NCBI RefSeq assembly: GCF_014396785.1
Contig: NZ_CP060718.1
Location: forward strand, 1,198,501 to 1,262,500
Origin: Sphingomonas lutea
GTDB lineage: Bacteria > Pseudomonadota > Alphaproteobacteria > Sphingomonadales > Sphingomonadaceae
Direction: 5' to 3'
DNA length: 64,000 nt
The translations under genes and the position numbers were made by a program. The notes beneath the pieces were generated by a model. That model saw nothing but the letters and a program-made list of their open reading frames with translations. It ran no database searches and had not been told where the DNA came from. This document shows positions 52,761-62,185 of this stretch, piece after piece. Position 1 is the stretch's first letter, and each line of letters opens with the position of its first letter.

Positions 52761-53304
52761 GGTTCGCCCGCTTGGGCTGGAGGGCGTGCTGGAGATCATT
52801 CCGCGAAAGCATGCGGATGAACGCGGCTTCTTTTCCGAAGTGTGGCGCGAGGACGCGTTGAAGGATGCCGGCGTCGACGTCACTTTCGTCCAGGACAATC
52901 ATTCTTTTTCCAAGACGCGCGGCGTTGTGCGCGGCCTTCATTTCCAACTGCCGCCCTTTGCACAAGACAAATTGGTGCGGGTCACGCGTGGCGCGATCTT
53001 CGACGTAGCCGTCGACATCCGTCGCGACTCTTCAACCTACGGACGCTGGGTCGGGCTGACCGTTTCCGCGGCGCAGTGGAATCAAATCTTTATTCCAAGG
53101 GGGTTTGCCCACGGCTTCCTCACCATCGAGGACGGTACGGAGGTCGTCTACAAAGTAAGCGCTCCCTACAGCCCGCAGCATGATCGCGGCCTGCGCTTCG
53201 ATGACCCTGCGATTGGGGTCGATTGGCCGCTCGACGGCGAACCGCTTCTTTCTTCCAAGGATACCGCGGCGCCGTTGCTCGCCGATCTTGAGACGGGCTC
53301 TTAA
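52753..53304 (+). CDS. rfbC: dTDP-4-dehydrorhamnose 3,5-epimerase
   Basis: 183-residue cupin-fold epimerase. The catalytic His is in RGLHFQLPP, and the catalytic Tyr in [14 protein letters not shown]. Start at ATG 52753, inside the end of rfbA, where the [20 protein letters not shown] sequence begins. Third step of the rhamnose pathway. Confidence 0.97.
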   Translation: MLEVRPLGLEGVLEIIPRKHADERGFFSEVWREDALKDAGVDVTFVQDNHSFSKTRGVVRGLHFQLPPFAQDKLVRVTRGAIFDVAVDIRRDSSTYGRWVGLTVSAAQWNQIFIPRGFAHGFLTIEDGTEVVYKVSAPYSPQHDRGLRFDDPAIGVDWPLDGEPLLSSKDTAAPLLADLETGS

Positions 53305-53307
53305 GGC

Positions 53308-54375
53308 ATGACCGCGATCAAATCGGTTCTCGTCACCGGCGGCGCCGGCTTTATCGGCAGCGCAGTCTGCCGCCTACTGGTTGGTGCGGGCTACCAAGTC
53401 ACCAATCTCGACAAGCTGACTTACGCTGCTGACTTGAAGTCGTTGCGCGAGATCGAGGACGCCGAAAATTACCGCTTCGTCGAGGCCGACATTTGCAATG
53501 GCGCGCGCATGGTGGAGCTGCTGGCCGATGTACGGCCCGATGCGATCATGCATCTTGCGGCGGAAACGCACGTCGACCGGTCGATCGACGGTCCGGGTGT
53601 GTTCGTCGAGACGAATGTTTTCGGTACGGTCGCCTTGCTGAACGCGGCGCTCGAAAATTACCGCGGCCTCGACGGTGAGCGGCAACAGCGCTTCCGTTTC
53701 CACCACGTGTCGACTGACGAGGTGTTCGGCGACCTGCCTTTGGACTCGGGCATCTTCACCGAGGAGACGGCATATGCGCCGTCATCCCCTTATTCGGCGT
53801 CAAAGGCCGCAGCGGACCACTTCGTTCGCGCCTGGCACGAAACCTACGGCCTGCCGGTGGTGATTTCGAATTGCTCCAACAATTATGGGCCGTTTCACTT
53901 CCCCGAAAAGCTCATCCCGCTAATCATTCTCAACGCCCTCGAAGGGCAGCCGCTGCCGGTATATGGGGACGGGCAGAATGTTCGCGACTGGCTGTTCGTC
54001 GACGATCACGCCCGGGCGCTCGAGGCGATCCTGACGCGCGGCCGCGTCGGCGAAAGCTATAACGTGGGCGGGCGCGCCGAGCGTTCCAACCTTGAGGTCG
54101 TGCACGCCGTTTGCGACCTTCTCGACGCGCGCAAACCACTGTCGGATGGCCGCCCGCGGCGCGACCTCATCGAATTCGTGAAGGACCGTCCTGGGCACGA
54201 TCGCCGCTACGCGATCGACCCAAGCAAGATCGAGCAGGAGCTGGGTTGGCGGTCGGAGGAGACGTTCGAAGCCGGGTTGGCGAAGACCGTCGACTGGTTC
54301 ATCGCCAATGAATGGTGGTGGGGGCCGATCCGAGCGCAACGTTATTCGGGGGCGCGGCTAGGCGGCGCCAAGTGA
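53308..54375 (+). CDS. rfbB: dTDP-glucose 4,6-dehydratase
   Basis: 355-residue extended short-chain dehydrogenase. NAD-binding VTGGAGFIGSAVCR is at residues 9-22. The catalytic segment is STDEVFGDLP, with YSASKAAADHFVR holding the Tyr-x3-Lys pair. GGRAERSNLEVVHAVCDLLD is a conserved late segment. Makes dTDP-4-keto-6-deoxyglucose, the substrate of RfbC. Its stop overlaps the GTG of rfbD. Confidence 0.97.
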   Translation: MTAIKSVLVTGGAGFIGSAVCRLLVGAGYQVTNLDKLTYAADLKSLREIEDAENYRFVEADICNGARMVELLADVRPDAIMHLAAETHVDRSIDGPGVFVETNVFGTVALLNAALENYRGLDGERQQRFRFHHVSTDEVFGDLPLDSGIFTEETAYAPSSPYSASKAAADHFVRAWHETYGLPVVISNCSNNYGPFHFPEKLIPLIILNALEGQPLPVYGDGQNVRDWLFVDDHARALEAILTRGRVGESYNVGGRAERSNLEVVHAVCDLLDARKPLSDGRPRRDLIEFVKDRPGHDRRYAIDPSKIEQELGWRSEETFEAGLAKTVDWFIANEWWWGPIRAQRYSGARLGGAK

Positions 54376-55259
54376 AGGTTTTGGTCACCGGGGCGCAGGG
54401 CCAACTGGCCCGCGCGCTTAAGGAATATGCCGCCTCCCGCCTAGACCTTGATTTATATGCCGTCGGACAGCCTCAGCTCGATCTGGCGGAAACGGGCGGC
54501 ATCGAGCCTTTGATACACGACCTGCGCCCCGACGTGGTAATCAACGCCGCGGCTTATACCGCCGTCGACCGGGCCGAGCGTGAGCCTGAGATGGCATTCA
54601 GAATCAACGCCGCGGCGGCTGGGGAGGTCGCGAATGGCGCGGCGTCGATCGGCGCGCCCATCATTCAGATTTCCACGGATTACGTCTTCGATGGTACGGC
54701 CACCGCGCCTTATTCGGAACAAGCGCCGACCAATCCCATCAACATTTACGGCCGGTCCAAGCTTGCAGGGGAGGACGCGGTTCGGGCCGTCAACGCGCAG
54801 CACCTCATTCTGCGAACCTCTTGGATATTCAGCCCGTTCGGCCACAATTTCGTGAAAACGATGCTCCGTCTTGCCGAAGATCGGGACGAGGTCTGTGTTG
54901 TGGCCGACCAGTTCGGCTGCCCGACAAGCGCGGATAGTCTTGCACTGGCAGTCGGCTGCGTCCTCGATCGCTGGATGGGTGGGGCGTCAACCGGCTTGGG
55001 ACAGACCTACCACGTGGCCGGAACGGGTGCCTGCACCTGGGCGGATCTTGCCGAGGAGGTGTTCGGTGCAAGTGCGGAGGCCGGGGGGCCCTCGGCAAAG
55101 GTGATCCGTATCACGACGGAAAAGTTCCCGACCCCTGCGCCGCGCCCGCGTTACAGCGTGCTCGCCAGCGGCAAGTTCGCGGCGGAGTTCGGCGTCGTGC
55201 TGCCCTCATGGCAAAGCCTGACCCGGCGCGTCGTCACTCGGCTGGCCGCCGGCCAGTGA
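54372..55259 (+). CDS. rfbD: dTDP-4-dehydrorhamnose reductase
   Basis: 295 residues from GTG 54372, overlapping the rfbB stop. NADPH-binding motif VTGAQGQLARAL is at residues 5-16. VVINAAAYTAVDRAE and STDYVFDGTATAPY are conserved, and the YGRSKLAGE stretch holds the catalytic Tyr-x3-Lys. Final step giving dTDP-L-rhamnose. The four rml genes are in the order A-C-B-D and tightly coupled. Confidence 0.97.
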   Translation: MKVLVTGAQGQLARALKEYAASRLDLDLYAVGQPQLDLAETGGIEPLIHDLRPDVVINAAAYTAVDRAEREPEMAFRINAAAAGEVANGAASIGAPIIQISTDYVFDGTATAPYSEQAPTNPINIYGRSKLAGEDAVRAVNAQHLILRTSWIFSPFGHNFVKTMLRLAEDRDEVCVVADQFGCPTSADSLALAVGCVLDRWMGGASTGLGQTYHVAGTGACTWADLAEEVFGASAEAGGPSAKVIRITTEKFPTPAPRPRYSVLASGKFAAEFGVVLPSWQSLTRRVVTRLAAGQ

Positions 55260-55453
55260 GCCAGGGAATCCTCTACGTCAGCTATGACGGAATGCTCGAA
55301 CCCTTGGGCCGGAGCCAAGTGCTCGCTTACCTCGAGCTGACCGGCGACGACGCACTTCCGGCGCGCTGTCGCCATACCGCGGTTGACCTATTCTCGCTGG
55401 GTCGCGGCGTTGCGGCTTATGCGCGGATTTACGATCAGATGGCCGCCAGCTGA
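55256..55453 (+). pseudogene. Internally deleted glycosyltransferase remnant
   Basis: A 65-codon frame beginning with a GTG that overlaps the rfbD stop. Residues 1-27 (GILYVSYDGMLEPLGRSQVL) are the N-terminus of a GT4 glycosyltransferase. Residues about 30-65 (HTAVDLFSLGRGVAAYARIY) match the extreme C-terminus of the same family (the A-x-x-L/F-S-L-x-x-G-V-x-x-Y helix). The roughly 300 residues between are missing, so the gene seems to have suffered one large deletion that kept the frame. No catalytic domain is left. The next glycosyltransferase starts 6 bases after its stop. Confidence 0.75.
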
Positions 55454-55459
55454 TCGCAA

Positions 55460-56530
55460 ATGCGCATCATCGCCTTCACCAAATATGATCGCGAAGCGGC
55501 GAGCACGCGGCAGCGGTTCCTGCAATATGGTCCCGCGCTCGCCGCCGCCGGAATCGCGCTCGACCATCGTCCGCTGCTCAGTAGCGCTTATGTCCGCAGC
55601 CTTGCAACGCACGAGGGTTTCTCGCGGGTTGAAATTGCCAGGCGCTACGCCGCGCGCTTGTCCGACTTGCTCGCGCCGCGCCGGCCCGGCGACATCTTTT
55701 GGGTCCATGCCGAGCTGTTTCCCTTCCTGCCATCGGCGGTGGAGCGGCTGGTGTTCCGACCGGGCGCGCCGGTGGTTTACGACTGGGACGACGCAGTCTT
55801 CGTGCCCTATCAGGAACATCGCCGCGCGCTTGTCCGGGGTGTGCTGGGCCGCAAGTTTGAACATGTCCTGGGCAAGGCTGCGGCAGTGACTTGCGGCAAT
55901 GCTTACCTCCGCGATTATTGCGCGCGCTTCTGCGAGCGCAGCATGATCGTCCCGACGGTCGTCGATACCGATGTGTACCGGCCGGCGGAACGCGGGGAGG
56001 GGCCGCTGACGCTTGGCTGGATCGGTTCACCCTCGACCTGGGTCAATGTCCGGCCCCTGCTGCCGACGCTTGCGCGATTCTGCCACGAGCATGGCGCGCG
56101 CTTCCGCGCCATTGGTGCGGGGAAGGTGGCGGCGGGCGATGCATCCGAAGGGCTCGAACTGGCCGATTGGGCCGAAGCAACCGAGGTTTCGGAGGTCCAG
56201 CGCTTCGACATCGGCATCATGCCATTGATCGATGGGCCGTTTCAGCGCGGCAAGAGCGGTTACAAGCTCATCCAATATATGGCGTGCGGGCTGCCCACGA
56301 TCGCCTCGCCAATTGGCGTCAATAGGCAGATCGTGACTCATGGCGAGACGGGATTGATCGCGTCGAGCGCCGATCAATGGACCGAAGCGCTCACGGGGCT
56401 CGCCGGCGACGCAGCGCTCAGGCGGCAAATGGGGCAGGCGGGCCGGGCGCGCGCCGTGGAATCCTATTCGCTGGCGTCACAGGCGCCGCGGCTGGTCGAC
56501 CTGTTCAGGAGCGTCGCCGGTTCGGGCTAG
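55460..56530 (+). CDS. Glycosyltransferase family 4
   Basis: 356 residues. N-terminal MRIIAFTKYDREAASTRQRF, then VVYDWDDAVFVPY (a D-D-A motif seen in this GT4 group), TVVDTDVYRP and the C-terminal RGKSGYKLIQYMACGLPTIA, where the donor diphosphate is bound. The overall order is typical of GT-B enzymes. The specific donor and acceptor are unknown. It follows the deleted glycosyltransferase and precedes a decayed region. Confidence 0.9.
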   Translation: MRIIAFTKYDREAASTRQRFLQYGPALAAAGIALDHRPLLSSAYVRSLATHEGFSRVEIARRYAARLSDLLAPRRPGDIFWVHAELFPFLPSAVERLVFRPGAPVVYDWDDAVFVPYQEHRRALVRGVLGRKFEHVLGKAAAVTCGNAYLRDYCARFCERSMIVPTVVDTDVYRPAERGEGPLTLGWIGSPSTWVNVRPLLPTLARFCHEHGARFRAIGAGKVAAGDASEGLELADWAEATEVSEVQRFDIGIMPLIDGPFQRGKSGYKLIQYMACGLPTIASPIGVNRQIVTHGETGLIASSADQWTEALTGLAGDAALRRQMGQAGRARAVESYSLASQAPRLVDLFRSVAGSG

Positions 56531-56534
56531 ATCT

Positions 56535-57300
56535 TCAGGCCGCGAAGCACCGGTGCGATGCCTGACCAATCGTCGACGAATCCGGCGAGGTCGTCTTCGC
56601 GCCGTTGCGCTGGAACATTGCCGCGACCGCGGACAGGCGCTGCGGATTTTCGAACCGTGGCGAGAACATATTGAACGTGTCGAGCACGACCCACTCGCGC
56701 GGCGCCTCCAGACACAGTCCGTGCGGAATCGTATTAGGTCGAGCAGGGGCATGAAACGTGTCAGCGCGCCAGCTTGGCCGCGCGCAGGCCCCCCGAGACG
56801 TGGACATCAGCCATCCGACGTTCTTTTCGATTAGTTTGAGCAGACGCACGTGATCCATCCATTTGGTTGGCGGTCGCAGTATTAGCGTGAAACTGGGTCC
56901 ACAAACCGCGCATCGGGTAGAAATCCAGGACAATCTCGCCGCCCGGCCGCGCCTTGGCGATCATCGTCGTGACCGACGCTTCGAAGTCGGGGGACGCTGA
57001 AGCACGCCCAGGCAAAACACCTTGCCGAACCGATTTCAATGGGCACGTCCTGTCGGGCGATGTCCTTGCGCTCGACAGCAAGGATTGGCTGGCGCGGTCG
57101 ACCAGCGACACAACCGTTTGTGCCGTCGGCTTAGAGCTGATGATCGTCGTCGTCACGCTCGATGCCGCGTTTGCTGCCTCGATCGATTCAGCGCAGCAGG
57201 TCCAGCGGGAGGTCGAACAGCTTGGCGTGTCGGGGCACAAACGCACAGTCGAGCCGGCGCAGGTCGCCCGCCCGTGGGGCACCTACGAGAGGGTCCGCGC
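56535..57300 (-). pseudogene. Decayed class I SAM methyltransferase
   Basis: Pieces of one methyltransferase are readable in several minus-strand frames. Near 57010-57060 is something like VFCLGVLQ followed by DFEASVTTMIAKARPGGEIV (56931-57000). Then comes DFYPMRGLWTQFHANT (56885-56935), and near the end REWVVLDTFNMFSPRFENPQ (56640-56700) and a helix AAMFQRNGAK. These are the motif IV, post-motif and C-terminal elements of the family common in polysaccharide loci. At least three frame changes and internal stops separate them, so it is not a single sequencing error. No intact gene covers this stretch on either strand. Confidence 0.72.
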
Positions 57301-57718
57301 TTCCAGACCAAGCCGATCATCGTGAGGCCGGGCAGCGGCTTCCGCTGCGAATGTATTACCACCGGTCGGAGCATTTTGATCGTGGTCAGCCGCATGGCCG
57401 AGGTGACGGTCGACGAGTGGAAAACCAGTCGACTACATCCCGGGGGGCACGGTGCACCGGCTTGGCCAAGCCGGCCGGCTCCCGTTGCACCTGATCGAAG
57501 TGCAGTGCGGCAGCAATCTGGGCGAGGATGACGTCGTTCGCCCCGAGGATACTTATGGGCGCGGATAGGGGCGCGGCCAGCGAGCTCGGAACCGCTCCTG
57601 AGCCGGCACCGTGAGAGGTGACAGCCCGTTGGTGCTTGAATCCCTTGCAACATGAAGGCATCAGCGTCCCGCCCAGGCTCTCGGAGCCGCGACAGCTTAA
57701 AAAAGGTTCGTTCTCAAC
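57301..57718. other. Gene-free stretch before gmd
   Basis: No convincing gene on either strand. The minus strand could hold further remains of the N-terminal part of the decayed methyltransferase, but I cannot align it with confidence. The gmd start is preceded by a weak purine stretch (aaaaaaggttcg). Confidence 0.5.
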
Positions 57719-58813
57719 ATGCTCGACGCTCGCAAGACCGCGCTGATCACCGGCGTGACCGGCCAGGACGGCGCCTATCTGGCTGAGCTGCTGCTCGCCA
57801 AGGGCTATGTGGTCCACGGGCTGAAGCGCCGAGCATCCTTGTTCAATACGTCACGGATCGACCATCTTTACCGCGACCCGCACGAGGAGGACGTGCGCTT
57901 CTTCCTCCACCATGGGGACTTAACCGACTCGAGCAACCTTATCCGCATTCTGCAGCAGACCCAGCCCGACGAGGTCTATAATCTTGCGGCGCAGAGCCAT
58001 GTCGCAGTGTCGTTCGAAGTGCCCGAATATACCGCGAACGCCGACGGCTTAGGCACGCTTCGCTTGCTCGAGGCAATCAGGATCCTCGGAATGGAAAGCA
58101 AGACGCGCTTTTACCAAGCGTCGACGTCCGAGCTGTACGGACTGGTCCACGAGACGCCGCAGACCGAGAAGACGCCATTCTATCCGCGTTCGCCCTATGC
58201 AGTCGCCAAACTGTATGGCTACTGGATCACGGTCAATTACCGCGAGGCCTACGGGCTCTATGCCTGCAACGGAATTCTGTTCAATCATGAGTCGCCGCTA
58301 CGCGGCGAGAATTTCGTCACGCGCAAGATCACGCGTGCGATGGCGCGGATCAAGCTTGGTCTCCAGGACAGGCTCTATCTCGGCAACCTCAACGCCTTGC
58401 GCGACTGGGGCCATGCGCGCGATTATGTCGAGATGCAGTGGCTGATGCTCCAGCAGGAAAATGCCGAGGATTATGTCATCGCAACCGGCGTCCAGTACAG
58501 CGTGCGGGACTTTGTCGCCGCCGCCGCGGCTGAACTAGGCATCAGTGTGCGCTGGGACGGCAACGGCGTGGAGGAGAAAGGTTTCGACTCAGACGGCAAT
58601 TGCATCGTGTCGGTCGACCCACGCTACTTCCGTCCAACCGAGGTCGAAACCCTGCTCGGCGACGCGACCAAGGCTCGGACGAAGCTTGGGTGGAGCCCGA
58701 AGATCAGCTTCGAGGAGATGGTGCAAGAGATGGTCCGCGAGGACCTGCGCACGGCAGAGCGCGACGAGTTGGTGAAGAAGCACGGTTATCACGTCAACGA
58801 CTTCCACGAATAG
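57719..58813 (+). CDS. gmd: GDP-mannose 4,6-dehydratase
   Basis: 364 residues. Converts GDP-mannose to GDP-4-keto-6-deoxymannose, the precursor of GDP-fucose, GDP-rhamnose, colitose or perosamine. NADP-binding [20 protein letters not shown] is at residues 7-26. The [15 protein letters not shown] segment is diagnostic. The catalytic region includes STSELYG and [15 protein letters not shown] (Tyr-x3-Lys). The C-terminal [20 protein letters not shown] is conserved. No partner reductase, epimerase or aminotransferase gene is seen next to it in the window. Confidence 0.97.
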   Translation: MLDARKTALITGVTGQDGAYLAELLLAKGYVVHGLKRRASLFNTSRIDHLYRDPHEEDVRFFLHHGDLTDSSNLIRILQQTQPDEVYNLAAQSHVAVSFEVPEYTANADGLGTLRLLEAIRILGMESKTRFYQASTSELYGLVHETPQTEKTPFYPRSPYAVAKLYGYWITVNYREAYGLYACNGILFNHESPLRGENFVTRKITRAMARIKLGLQDRLYLGNLNALRDWGHARDYVEMQWLMLQQENAEDYVIATGVQYSVRDFVAAAAAELGISVRWDGNGVEEKGFDSDGNCIVSVDPRYFRPTEVETLLGDATKARTKLGWSPKISFEEMVQEMVREDLRTAERDELVKKHGYHVNDFHE

Positions 58814-58814
58814 G

Positions 58815-60350
58815 TTGGTGAGCCTGCGCTGGAACTTGGCGGCCGGATTAGCGCAATCCGTCTGGACCGCATTGATCGGGCTCGCTGTCGTTCCCTTCTA
58901 TCTGACGTATCTCGGGCTCGAGCCATACGGCCTCATTGGATTCTTCATGTCGATGCAGGCGCTATTCGCTCTGCTCGACATGGGCCTGACCCCTACGATG
59001 AACCGGGAGGTAGCACGGTGCCGCGCCCTGGGCGACAACCGCGACGCGCGCAACCTCCTGCATAGTTTGGGGATCGCATTCTGGGTCGTTGTCGTAGCGA
59101 TCGGGGCGACGACAGCATTCCTTGCGCCGTTGATTTCTTCGCATTGGCTAGGCGAAACCAGCCTGCCCCCGGGAGTGGTCTCTCGCTCAGTCGCGCTCAT
59201 GGGCATCGTCATCGCGCTCCGCTTCCCGGTGGGGCTGTATACTGGCGCACTGATGGGCGGAGAGCGCCTCGTCTTGGTCAGCGGCATCGGCATCTTCATG
59301 GTCACTTTAGCCAATGTCGGAGCGATTGTGGTGCTGGCGCTCGTATCTCCGACGATCGAGGCCTTCTTCGTCTGGCAGGCGGTCGTCGGGCTGGTCTGGG
59401 TGGCGACGGTTCAGATCGCGGCCTGGCGAGTGCTGTCGGGCAACGAACCCGCGCGCTTCGACAGGACCGGCCTGAAGCGCGTATGGCGTTTCTCGGCAGG
59501 AATAGGGGGCACTGCACTCTTCGGTACGATCTTCATCCACAGCGACAAGATCCTCCTGGCCAAGATCGTGTCTCTTGAAGAATTGGGCCAGTACACCCTG
59601 GCCGGCCTAGTGGCGCGATGCCTGTATTTGTTTCTGTCGCCGACCTTCAACGCCATCTATCCGCGCCTCACCGCGCTGTATACTAACGGCGACATCGCCG
59701 GGATGGTCAGTCTCTACAGGGATGGTACGCGACTTTTGATGGCGATTGTCTTTCCGGTCGCGGCCTACGTGGCGGTCTTCTCCGTCGAGCTGGTGACACT
59801 TTGGACAGGCAATGCGCAGCTCGGGGAAAGCCTGTTCTGGGTCCTTTGCTACCTGCTCCTGGGGACAGCCCTGAACGGGGCGATGCACTTCCCGTATGCG
59901 CTGCAGCTGGCAGCAGGCAAAGCTCACATTCCGCTGATCATCAACAGCACCCTGATCTTCACCTACATACCGCTGCTCCTGCTCCTTTCGACCGATTACG
60001 GCATCACCGGAGCCGCGGCGGCCTGGGCCATCCTCAATGGGTTTTACGTCTTCTACGGGACATGGCTAACGCACCGCGAGATACTCAAAGGGGTCGGGTC
60101 GAGCTGGCTGATCCGCGACGTGGGCCTGCCGTTCATCGTCTCGGCAGTGCTGGTCCTTATGGGTGGAACTTTGATGCATTCGGCGATCGGATCGCCGTAC
60201 ACCGCGCTGGCGATCGGAGCCCTGTTGCCGTTACTGGCGTTCGGTGCCCTTGTGGCAACCTCGCACTCTTTCCAAGCGCTGGGTGAGGCCCTGCTGCCCC
60301 GCTGGATCATGAAATCGAAAACAGAAAGTAAGGGTAACGCATCATCATGA
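58815..60350 (+). CDS. Wzx-type oligosaccharide flippase
   Basis: 511 residues starting at TTG 58815 or GTG 58818, right after the gmd stop. Twelve or more membrane segments. MATE-like polysaccharide transporter pattern: NLAAGLAQSVWTALIGLAVV, GLEPYGLIGFFMSMQALFAL and MGLTPTMNREVAR at the start. It flips the lipid-linked repeat unit across the inner membrane and would work with the EpsG/Wzy-type polymerase upstream. Its stop overlaps the start of the next methyltransferase (ATGA). Confidence 0.92.
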   Translation: MVSLRWNLAAGLAQSVWTALIGLAVVPFYLTYLGLEPYGLIGFFMSMQALFALLDMGLTPTMNREVARCRALGDNRDARNLLHSLGIAFWVVVVAIGATTAFLAPLISSHWLGETSLPPGVVSRSVALMGIVIALRFPVGLYTGALMGGERLVLVSGIGIFMVTLANVGAIVVLALVSPTIEAFFVWQAVVGLVWVATVQIAAWRVLSGNEPARFDRTGLKRVWRFSAGIGGTALFGTIFIHSDKILLAKIVSLEELGQYTLAGLVARCLYLFLSPTFNAIYPRLTALYTNGDIAGMVSLYRDGTRLLMAIVFPVAAYVAVFSVELVTLWTGNAQLGESLFWVLCYLLLGTALNGAMHFPYALQLAAGKAHIPLIINSTLIFTYIPLLLLLSTDYGITGAAAAWAILNGFYVFYGTWLTHREILKGVGSSWLIRDVGLPFIVSAVLVLMGGTLMHSAIGSPYTALAIGALLPLLAFGALVATSHSFQALGEALLPRWIMKSKTESKGNASS

Positions 60351-61072
60351 GCATGGAAGTTCTTCAGAACCGACAGCAGATCGAAAGTTCGCGCCGTGAG
60401 CTTGTCCGGTGCGGCCTTTCAGCCGTGCCCGGGCCCGTAGAGAAAAAGGTCAAGGAGCTGATTACCCGCTCCCGTTTAGCGCGTCCGCTGATCGTAGGCG
60501 ATGTCGTCAAGAGTTGGGACGTCCTGAAGACGGTCCGCTTCCTCCAGGAGAAGATCCAAAAGTCCGACCCTGTGCTCGATATTGGCTGTTACGCCTCGGA
60601 GGTGATAGTTTCCCTACATAAAGCGGGGTTCGCCGATCTGACAGGGATTGACCTCAACGCCGAGCTACGTCGAATGCCACATGCGGACTCCATCCGATAC
60701 GTCCAGGGAGACTTTTTGGAAACTCCCTTCGAAGACGCCTCGTTCGCGGCCGTGGCATCTATCTCCGTCATCGAACACGGTTTCGACGCGGCCAAGCTAC
60801 TATGCGAAATCGCCCGCATACTCCGACCTGGCGGATATTTCACCGCTTCCTTCGACTATTGGCGCAAAAAGGTAGATACTAGAGAAACACGGTTCTTCGA
60901 CATGGACTGGCTGATCTTCTCGGAAGATGATGTTAGGGCGATGATCGATGTAGCGCGAGCAAACGGCTTTAAGCCTATCGGCGATCTTCGCTTCGAGACT
61001 TCGCAGAAGGCGATCAGCCACGGCGGATTCGAATACACCTTCGGCTGGATCGCCCTGCAGAGGTCGAGCTGA
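60347..61072 (+). CDS. Class I SAM-dependent methyltransferase
   Basis: 241 residues. SAM-binding motif VLDIGCYASEVIVSLHKAG (about residues 76-94; the usual G-x-G is C-Y-A-S-E). Then LTGIDLN, FEDASFAAVASISVIEHGFD and LRPGGYFTASFDYW. It probably methylates a sugar of the repeat unit or a glycan end (inference from position). It starts at an ATG overlapping the flippase stop. The glycine-poor motif I is unusual. Confidence 0.86.
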   Translation: MSMEVLQNRQQIESSRRELVRCGLSAVPGPVEKKVKELITRSRLARPLIVGDVVKSWDVLKTVRFLQEKIQKSDPVLDIGCYASEVIVSLHKAGFADLTGIDLNAELRRMPHADSIRYVQGDFLETPFEDASFAAVASISVIEHGFDAAKLLCEIARILRPGGYFTASFDYWRKKVDTRETRFFDMDWLIFSEDDVRAMIDVARANGFKPIGDLRFETSQKAISHGGFEYTFGWIALQRSS

Positions 61073-61075
61073 CGG

Positions 61076-62185
61076 ATGCGGGTATTGCTCGTCACGGGCT
61101 CGTTCCGACCTATGCGATGCGGGGTAGGCGACTATACTCGCCGGCTAGCGGGCGCATTAGCGGCCCGTGGCGACCTTGAGGTAGCTGTCCTCACCAGCAA
61201 GAGTGGAGAAGGCGAGCCTCCAATCGGTGTTCAGCGGTTTGCAATTGTCGACCACTGGAGCTTAGGAGCAGCGAAGACTGTCTGGAGACTGCTGAGGAGC
61301 TGGCGGCCGGCCGTCGTGCACCTCCAATATCCGACCCAGGGATACGGGTCGGGACGCCTGCCGCATTTCTTGCCACTCCTCGCCTGGGCTTCGGGCGCTC
61401 GCGTGGTCCGGACGCTGCACGAAGTGACTACTTGGGACAGGCTGGCGAGCGTAAAGCAGGTGGTCACCTTCGCCCTCCAAGCACTGGCGCCGGGAACGCT
61501 GATCGTTGTCCGACCCTCGTACCGTAGCATGCTCCACCCCTTGCTCGCTTGGATGACCCGTCCACGGCGCTATGTGTTCGTGCCAAGTGCCGCCTCCCTA
61601 CCGCGCAGCAGCCTTCACGGAGATTCTTGGGAGCGCGTTCGCTCGAGTTATCTAGGGGGAAAGCAACGGCTCATCGTCTTTTTCGGTTTCCTGTACCCGC
61701 CCAAGGGTGCCGACCTCCTGTTTGAAATCGCCGATCCGGCGACCGATCGACTGATCTTCGCCGGCGCAACGGGATCGAATGATGGCTATGTACGTAAGAT
61801 TCGCGAACTAGCGGCGAGTGAGCGTTGGCGGGGTAGGGCGGAGGTCGCCGGCTATCTCCCAGACGAGGACGCAGCTGACCTGCTGACGGTCGCCGATGCA
61901 GCTGTGCTGCCCTTCCGAGACGGAGGCGGACCATGGAATACTTCGATCCTTGCCGCCATCGAGCAGGAAACGCCGGTCATTACGACGGCCCTGGATGGTC
62001 CCCGGGAGGACTCAGAACGCGGCATCTATTTCGCGCGGCCGGGCAACATTGAAGAAATGAAGAAAGCGCTCGACCGGCTGGCTAGTCCCTCCGCTAGGCG
62101 CCCGCCGGTGATAGCCCGCAGCGATCCCTGGAGCGAGGTTGCTGCTCGCCATGTCGCCATCTACCGCGGTGGTAGGAGGAAATGA
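61076..62185 (+). CDS. Glycosyltransferase family 4
   Basis: 369 residues. N-terminal VLLVTGSFRPMRCGVGDYTR (the G-V-G-D-Y acceptor loop of GT4), HLQYPTQGYGSGRLPHFLP in the middle, FFGFLYPPKGADLLFEI and the C-terminal LPFRDGGGPWNTSILAAIEQ with the donor-binding E-x7-E-like part replaced by a variable version. GT-B type enzyme. Donor and acceptor unknown. Follows the methyltransferase after 3 bases. Confidence 0.9.
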   Translation: MRVLLVTGSFRPMRCGVGDYTRRLAGALAARGDLEVAVLTSKSGEGEPPIGVQRFAIVDHWSLGAAKTVWRLLRSWRPAVVHLQYPTQGYGSGRLPHFLPLLAWASGARVVRTLHEVTTWDRLASVKQVVTFALQALAPGTLIVVRPSYRSMLHPLLAWMTRPRRYVFVPSAASLPRSSLHGDSWERVRSSYLGGKQRLIVFFGFLYPPKGADLLFEIADPATDRLIFAGATGSNDGYVRKIRELAASERWRGRAEVAGYLPDEDAADLLTVADAAVLPFRDGGGPWNTSILAAIEQETPVITTALDGPREDSERGIYFARPGNIEEMKKALDRLASPSARRPPVIARSDPWSEVAARHVAIYRGGRRK

